Below are positions 22,571 to 26,269 of a stretch of DNA of 26,269 bases, piece after piece (the first letter of the stretch is position 1; each line of letters opens with the position of its first letter). Source of the stretch: JAWWAH01 sp033721415 (lineage in GTDB: Bacteria > Patescibacteriota > Minisyncoccia > Spechtbacterales > 2-12-FULL-38-22). Where the stretch lies: assembly GCA_033721415.1 (NCBI GenBank), contig JAWWAH010000010.1, positions 1 through 26,269 of the forward strand. Reading direction: 5' to 3'. The notes below the pieces were generated by a model. It had not been told where the DNA came from. It was given only the letters and a program-made list of their open reading frames with translations, and did not search any database. The position numbers and the translations under genes were made by a program.

Positions 22571-23980
22571 ATGGCAAAAAAGAAAACAACTACAAAAAAA
22601 TCTACTGCAAAGAAAAAAACTCAGAAAGGAAAGACATCTAAAAAAACAACCGCGAAAAAAACTCGTGGCAATTCATCTAGCGCGAAGAAAAAAAAGACTT
22701 CGTCAAAAAAGAAAAAGAAAACTACAAGAACTAGGCGAGGAAGAAAGCCTAAAAAAACAGGATCAACAGCGATAACAAGAGCTGCCGGAAGAGCTGCTGA
22801 TTCTAAAAGAACCTCCACAAAAGCAAAGGCAGCAATTAAGGCTCAACCAAAAAAGAAATCTCGACGTAAACCGCTTAAAGCAGAAGAGTATGAGATGCAT
22901 GAGTTTAAGCGTACATGGCAAAAGGGTGTAGAGATGCTTATAGAAAGAGGTTCACAAAGAAGCTTTGTTACATATAATGAAATACTGCATTTAATTCCAA
23001 AGGCTGAAAAGGATATTGAAAGCCTTGAAAAACTTTACGATGAGCTTGGGAATCACAGTATCAAGGTAAAAGAATCACAAGACCTTCTAGTTGAAGAACC
23101 CGATAAGGAAATTGAGAAAAAATTTGAAGGTGTTGATCTTAAAAACCTTCCATTTGATTCTGTACAGGCATATTTACGCGAAATAGGAAGAGTTCCATTT
23201 CTTACAGCAGATGAAGAAAAGGAATTAGCCCGTAGAATTGAAGAAGGGGATGAGGAGGCTCGTAAGAAACTTGCATTAGCAAACTTAAGACTAGTTGTAA
23301 GTATAGCTAAAAAATATGTTGGAAGAAGTCCAAGTTTGACCTTAATAGAGCTGATCCAAGAAGGGAATATAGGACTCTTCAAGGCTGTCGAAAAGTTTGA
23401 TTATAGAAAAGGATATAAGTTTTCTACATATGCTACGTGGTGGATTAGGCAAGCTGTTACTCGAGCTCTTGCAGATCAAGCTCGTACAATTCGTATCCCT
23501 GTGCACATGGTTGAGACCATATCAAAGTATATGCAAGTAAAGAGAAGACTTCTCCAGGATCTAGGACGAGATCCTATGCCTGAAGAAATTGCATCAGAGA
23601 TGGGAATACCGATTGATAAAGTACGTCATATACAAAAGATATCTCAAGATATTGTTTCTCTTGAAGCACCCGTGGGTGAAGATAGTGATGAATCAAGTTT
23701 ACTTGGAGAATTTGTTAAAGATGAGAAAGAATTATCTCCAAAAGTTGTAGCTGGACGTGAACTCTTGAGAGAAAGACTGAGCGAAATAACCTCTGATCTT
23801 TCTCCAAGAGAACAGAAGATATTGAAATTACGTTTTGGCTTAGACGATGGTGTAACCCATACACTTGAAGAAGTAGGAAAAGAATTCGGTGTTACAAGAG
23901 AGCGTATTAGACAAATTGAAGCTAAGGCTCTTGAGAAGATAAGAAAACACGATAGAGCAAAAACGCTTGAGGGATACTAA
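22571..23980 (+). CDS. rpoD: Primary sigma factor RpoD (sigma-70) with Lys-rich N-terminal extension
   Basis: This is the principal sigma factor directing RNA polymerase to housekeeping promoters, 469 residues long. Residues 1-105 are extremely rich in K, T, A, S and R and look like a histone-H1-type tail. A region 1.1-like segment follows (about 112-165), then region 1.2 (about 197-225, VQAYLREIGRVPFLT), region 2 (about 245-305, containing L-I-Q-E-G-N-I-G-L, Y-K-F-S-T-Y-A-T-W-W-I-R-Q-A), region 3 (about 307-385) and region 4 with a helix-turn-helix (about 430-462, TLEEVGKEFGVTRERIRQIE). Region 3.0 has R-I-P-V-H-M-V-E-T, with the His and Glu that contact extended -10 (TGn) elements in known sigma-70 proteins. 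That fits the TGn promoters seen in this window. The dnaG-rpoD order is the classic macromolecular-synthesis arrangement. Confidence 0.97.
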   Translation: MAKKKTTTKKSTAKKKTQKGKTSKKTTAKKTRGNSSSAKKKKTSSKKKKKTTRTRRGRKPKKTGSTAITRAAGRAADSKRTSTKAKAAIKAQPKKKSRRKPLKAEEYEMHEFKRTWQKGVEMLIERGSQRSFVTYNEILHLIPKAEKDIESLEKLYDELGNHSIKVKESQDLLVEEPDKEIEKKFEGVDLKNLPFDSVQAYLREIGRVPFLTADEEKELARRIEEGDEEARKKLALANLRLVVSIAKKYVGRSPSLTLIELIQEGNIGLFKAVEKFDYRKGYKFSTYATWWIRQAVTRALADQARTIRIPVHMVETISKYMQVKRRLLQDLGRDPMPEEIASEMGIPIDKVRHIQKISQDIVSLEAPVGEDSDESSLLGEFVKDEKELSPKVVAGRELLRERLSEITSDLSPREQKILKLRFGLDDGVTHTLEEVGKEFGVTRERIRQIEAKALEKIRKHDRAKTLEGY

Positions 23981-24020
23981 ACAATAAAAAAAACCGCCCA
24001 TGGGCGGTTTTTTTTATTGT
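23981..24020. terminator. Bidirectional terminator between rpoD and the minus-strand genes
   Basis: A 40-nt perfect palindrome has a GC-rich core (CCGCCCA/TGGGCGG) flanked by eight A and eight T, so a T-run follows the stem in both directions. It starts directly after the rpoD stop and overlaps the last 7 nt of the minus-strand gene ending at 24014. Confidence 0.92.
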
Positions 24021-24301
24021 TTTTTAGAGTGTGGCTTGTGTATTTCTTCACCAATCTTTTTTTTAGTTTTCATAAACCACTCCTTTTTGTCTACAAGTAT
24101 TTCTCCTATAATTGCAAAGGGTATAGCTACAAGTGTTACAATCAGTACTACTCTTGGGGTAAATTCAGCATCTGTAGTAAGCTTGATAGCTATTAAGTCT
24201 TCTACCACACCCATTATCACTCCAAAAATTAAAAATTCAAAAAAAACTTCTAGTCTCTTAAATCGCTTTTTATCCATGTTGTTACTTTGCTCTAATTTCA
24301 T
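24014..24301 (-). CDS. Small two-TM membrane protein, function unknown
   Basis: This 95-residue protein has a basic N-terminus, two hydrophobic segments (about 20-39, containing G-V-I-M-G-V-V-E-D-L-I, and about 50-70) and a Lys/His-rich C-terminal tail. With both ends basic it should be a hairpin with its termini in the cytoplasm. The Glu-Asp pair inside the first helix is unusual and may be functional. No family is recognised. Its start overlaps the glycosyltransferase end by 20 nt; an alternative ATG at 24277 (M-D-K-K-R-F) would leave a 4-nt gap. The two genes are clearly in one operon. Confidence 0.7.
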   Translation of the reverse strand: MKLEQSNNMDKKRFKRLEVFFEFLIFGVIMGVVEDLIAIKLTTDAEFTPRVVLIVTLVAIPFAIIGEILVDKKEWFMKTKKKIGEEIHKPHSKKQ

Positions 24302-25535
24302 TAATTATTTTTAATTCATCTTCTAGGAGACGAGTTATTAAAAAGTTTTTTCGAACTATTTCTTTGGCTTTTTTACCGATTGATTCTGCAAGGCCTTTAT
24401 TATTTATTAATTCAACTATTCTTTTAGCAGCTTCTTCAGGAGAATTCACGAGAAAGCCATTTTCCCCATTTTTTATCTGTAATTTTATGCCCCCTACATT
24501 GCCGGCTACAACTGGTTTTTCTTTCCACATTGCTTCGGTAACAGTTAAACCAAAACCTTCGCGTAATGATTTCTGCAAAATAACATCCGAGCTTCTTTGA
24601 ATAGCATTAACATATATTCCCATGGATACTTCCCCCAACTGTTCTGGCTTATGAATTAAAAAAATATCAGGGTCTCCTTGTACCTTTTCTTCTACTGCTC
24701 TAAATACCTCCATTGCTTCTGGATCATCAGATGCTTCCATTACGCCCATAAGTAGTAGTTGAAGATCTTTTATTTCATTTTTAGCTATGTAGTAGGCATC
24801 GATTACACCTATAGGGTCCTTCCATTTATCGAATCTAGATACCTGGGTGACTAGAGGTTTATCTGGGTTTATTCCTGCAGCTATGAGTATTGTCCTGCAG
24901 ACATCGCTATCTATGTATCTATTTTTTGCTGTTAAAGGATCGATAGCGGGTGGGCTAATGGTTAGTTTTTTCTTATTAATCGTTTTTGGTACAAAATCTG
25001 TCAGAGTAAAAACTATCTTATTATACTTCTGCATGAAGGGTATTACAAATTTTTCTGTATCTTTGTTTGGTTTTGTGGAGTCTATGTGTATCCTAATTAT
25101 AGATGGGGTTTTTTTCTTTAAAAACTCTATCGAAGCGAGAGGTTGAGGATCATGTATCAAAATAATATCTTTTTCTATTGCGTCTATATTCTTGGCTATT
25201 TCTTTATTTTTTTCTATATAGTATTTTTTTTCTTCTTCTGTGAGTGCTTCATCTCCGCCTTGAAGGGCATTATGCATCTTTTTTGTTATTTCAAACAATT
25301 TTTTATCAGGCTCTAGTACATGCCAATTACTATCTATACCGAGGCTTCTTTGAAGAGGGACTAGGGATCTTAGTATTTCAGCAACACCACCACCTTGGGG
25401 TGTTGCATTAACGTGGAGAACCCTTATACCATTGAGTTGTTTTGCTAAATCTTGCAAAGCCTCATTTCTACTAGAGTCTAAAAATTCTCTGTAGTCATCT
25501 ATACTTTTTTCCATAAGGTTCTCTACCGGTAGCAT
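24282..25535 (-). CDS. GT4-family glycosyltransferase resembling trehalose synthase TreT
   Basis: This 417-residue protein has the GT-B fold of family GT4. The N-terminal Rossmann domain has N-A-T-P-Q-G-G-G-V-A-E-I-L (43-55), the donor/acceptor loop typical of TreT-type enzymes, then H-D-P-Q-P and I-R-I-H-I-D-S. The C-terminal domain has Q-V-S-R-F-D-K-W-K-D-P and the E-x7-E nucleotide-sugar motif at E326 and E334 (E-G-F-G-L-T-V-T-E). TreT makes trehalose from an NDP-glucose and glucose; related enzymes make other glucosides, so the exact product is not certain. Trehalose could serve as an osmolyte or stress protectant in the cytoplasm. There is no signal peptide. It is transcribed from its own promoter and shares an operon with the small membrane protein. 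Confidence 0.85.
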   Translation of the reverse strand: MLPVENLMEKSIDDYREFLDSSRNEALQDLAKQLNGIRVLHVNATPQGGGVAEILRSLVPLQRSLGIDSNWHVLEPDKKLFEITKKMHNALQGGDEALTEEEKKYYIEKNKEIAKNIDAIEKDIILIHDPQPLASIEFLKKKTPSIIRIHIDSTKPNKDTEKFVIPFMQKYNKIVFTLTDFVPKTINKKKLTISPPAIDPLTAKNRYIDSDVCRTILIAAGINPDKPLVTQVSRFDKWKDPIGVIDAYYIAKNEIKDLQLLLMGVMEASDDPEAMEVFRAVEEKVQGDPDIFLIHKPEQLGEVSMGIYVNAIQRSSDVILQKSLREGFGLTVTEAMWKEKPVVAGNVGGIKLQIKNGENGFLVNSPEEAAKRIVELINNKGLAESIGKKAKEIVRKNFLITRLLEDELKIINEIRAK

Positions 25536-25564
25536 ATTGAGTGTTTTTAGTAATAATTATTCTT

Positions 25565-25573
25565 AGTATAACA
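25565..25573 (-). promoter_or_regulatory. Extended -10 promoter for the glycosyltransferase operon
   Basis: Read on the minus strand, TGTTATACT forms an extended -10 element 29 nt upstream of the ATG at 25535. No -35 match is found at the normal distance. Confidence 0.5.
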
Positions 25574-25614
25574 CTTGTTACTTTGATGGGGCTGTAATGA
25601 GGACACTTTATACT

Positions 25615-25658
25615 TGTGGAAAACTTTTATTGATCACCAATAACTTACTTCATATAAT
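25615..25658 (+). promoter_or_regulatory. Plus-strand promoter facing a non-coding stretch
   Basis: TTGATC (25630-25635), a 17-nt spacer and a perfect TATAAT (25653-25658) form one of the best promoters in the window. TGTGGAAAA (25615-25623, DnaA-box-like on the other strand) lies just upstream. No plus-strand gene follows, only about 80 nt ending in a terminator. Confidence 0.6.
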
Positions 25659-25663
25659 AAGTA

Positions 25664-25746
25664 TGAGGTTCAGAGCGGTAAGGGTTTTTAATTCTTACAT
25701 TGCCTCAGAACCTCTTAGAAAAAACCGCCCTTGGCGGTTTTTTCTA
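25664..25746 (+). ncRNA. Candidate small RNA of about 80 nt
   Basis: The stretch runs from the expected start of the 25653 promoter to a terminator. It folds into an outer stem GAGGTTC/GAACCTC (25665-25671 with 25708-25714) and an inner stem GTAAG/CTTAC (25678-25682 with 25694-25698) with an 11-nt loop. The terminator hairpin follows. An alternative pairing TGAGG/CCTCA is possible. There is no open frame of note. It matches no RNA family I recognise. The terminator must also serve truB on the other strand, so only the promoter and the first stem-loop are independent support. Confidence 0.45.
25716..25746. terminator. Bidirectional terminator between truB and the candidate small RNA
   Basis: A 14-bp stem with core CCGCC/GGCGG and a CTT loop is flanked by six A and six T, so it can stop transcription in both directions. 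It includes the truB stop codon. The stem resembles the one after rpoD (same CCGCC core with A/T tracts). Confidence 0.88.
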
Positions 25747-26269
25747 TTGGGAAACTATCTTAATTGATTCTGTTGCTTTATAATCTCCAACTTGTGTTCT
25801 TTTAAGATGAAGCAATATCGCACCCGTCTTTAGTCTACGCCCTGTTTCATTTGCTATTGTGCGAATATATGTTCCACTAGAGCATGATATTTCAACTGTT
25901 GCTACTGAAAACTTATCCAATTTTGAGTTAGTTAATATATTATGCCATTTTTCTTTTATTTGGTTTTGTCTAAAATCTCCGCTGACAAGATCAATTCTTT
26001 CAGGTATAAGCGAGAGCAAATCATCTTTTGTAACGTCACTTAATTCTAGTAGACTTAAGTTGTAAATTTCCGTGCTTGTCCTAGGAAGCATAATTTCATC
26101 TAATTTATTATTTCTTGCCCACCAGAATAATGGCTTACCTTTTATCTTGTACGAGGAATAGGGTGGGAAGGGGAGAGTAGAATGTCCTTCGAATTCATTA
26201 AGAATTTTTTTAAGTATAGTCTTGTTAATGCTTATATTTCTCTCAATCTTTGGTATGCCTAAGATGTCA
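25744..26269 (-). CDS. truB: tRNA pseudouridine-55 synthase TruB, 5' part outside window
   Basis: TruB converts U55 of the T-loop of tRNAs to pseudouridine. The frame is open from the right edge to TAG at 25744, giving the last 174 residues; the ATG at 26091 is internal, because clear TruB sequence continues upstream of it. Visible signatures are the F-x-G ... L-P-F-P-P-Y-S-S-Y-K-I-K-G-K-P segment (family pattern P-P-x-Y-S-A-x-K-x-x-G), the following A-R, R-T-S-T-E-I-Y, and the conserved C-S-S-G-T-Y-I-R-T-I-A-N-E-T-G-R ... G-A-I-L-L-H-L-K-R-T-Q-V-G-D-Y end. The catalytic Asp lies in the missing N-terminal part. The protein ends soon after the VGDY motif and has no C-terminal PUA domain, as in the short bacterial form. 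Confidence 0.93.
   Translation of the reverse strand, partial: DILGIPKIERNISINKTILKKILNEFEGHSTLPFPPYSSYKIKGKPLFWWARNNKLDEIMLPRTSTEIYNLSLLELSDVTKDDLLSLIPERIDLVSGDFRQNQIKEKWHNILTNSKLDKFSVATVEISCSSGTYIRTIANETGRRLKTGAILLHLKRTQVGDYKATESIKIVSQ

Noticed and set aside
181..25535. TGA read as glycine (code 25)
   Set aside because: All genes are full length under the standard bacterial code and contain no in-frame TGA; nothing requires reassignment.
2394..25623. DnaA-box-like sites as a replication origin
   Set aside because: They are scattered singly over 23 kb, each next to a promoter, with no cluster, no AT-rich unwinding region and no dnaA/dnaN genes nearby.
26065..26091. ATG at 26091 as the true truB start
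   Set aside because: Conserved TruB sequence continues upstream in frame to the window edge.

Overview
The window looks like part of a chromosome from the Patescibacteria (Candidate Phyla Radiation, CPR), probably a Parcubacteria-like lineage. That placement is an inference. It rests on AT-rich DNA, almost no Shine-Dalgarno sites, many anchored surface proteins built from Ig/FN3-like modules, small dockerin and cohesin proteins with no enzyme attached, and a tightly packed layout. Every one of the 19 genes whose end is visible stops with TAA or TAG, never TGA.

Layout. (1) Positions 1-4522: the tail of a membrane protein, a small coiled-coil membrane protein, a surface protein ending in a type I dockerin, a terminator, then an Hsp20 chaperone 1 nt ahead of a membrane-anchored cohesin protein, closed by a second terminator. 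(2) Positions 4578-15474: a ~1500-residue surface protein with eight FN3-like repeats, a second FN3-like protein anchored at its N-terminus, a hairpin-dense GC-rich island, a MacB/LolD-type ABC ATPase with an unusual C-terminal extension, its FtsX/MacB-like permease, and a Cys-rich surface protein that shares its C-terminal third with the giant one. A 50-bp perfect palindrome ends this block. (3) Positions 15486-20603: an anchored Ig-like protein resembling DUF916, a second dockerin protein, and two more membrane-anchored cohesin proteins. (4) Positions 20676-24020: dnaG and rpoD, a remnant of the classic macromolecular-synthesis arrangement, ending in a bidirectional terminator. (5) On the minus strand from 26269 down to 24014: the 3' part of truB, a GT4 glycosyltransferase resembling trehalose synthase TreT, and a small membrane protein. 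Between truB and the glycosyltransferase lies a plus-strand promoter followed by ~80 nt and a terminator, a candidate small RNA.

The main point of interest is a complete cohesin-dockerin set in about 20 kb: two dockerin proteins whose dockerins are about 83% identical, and three cohesin proteins sharing an N-A-A-E motif. No glycoside hydrolase or other catalytic module is present. Two of the cohesin proteins cross the membrane and carry related cytoplasmic helical tails. I read this as a non-cellulosomal surface scaffold: dockerin-tagged Ig-domain proteins docked onto transmembrane cohesin receptors, beside FN3-type adhesin-like proteins and an ABC exporter. The family assignments are strong; the role in surface assembly or host attachment is inference.
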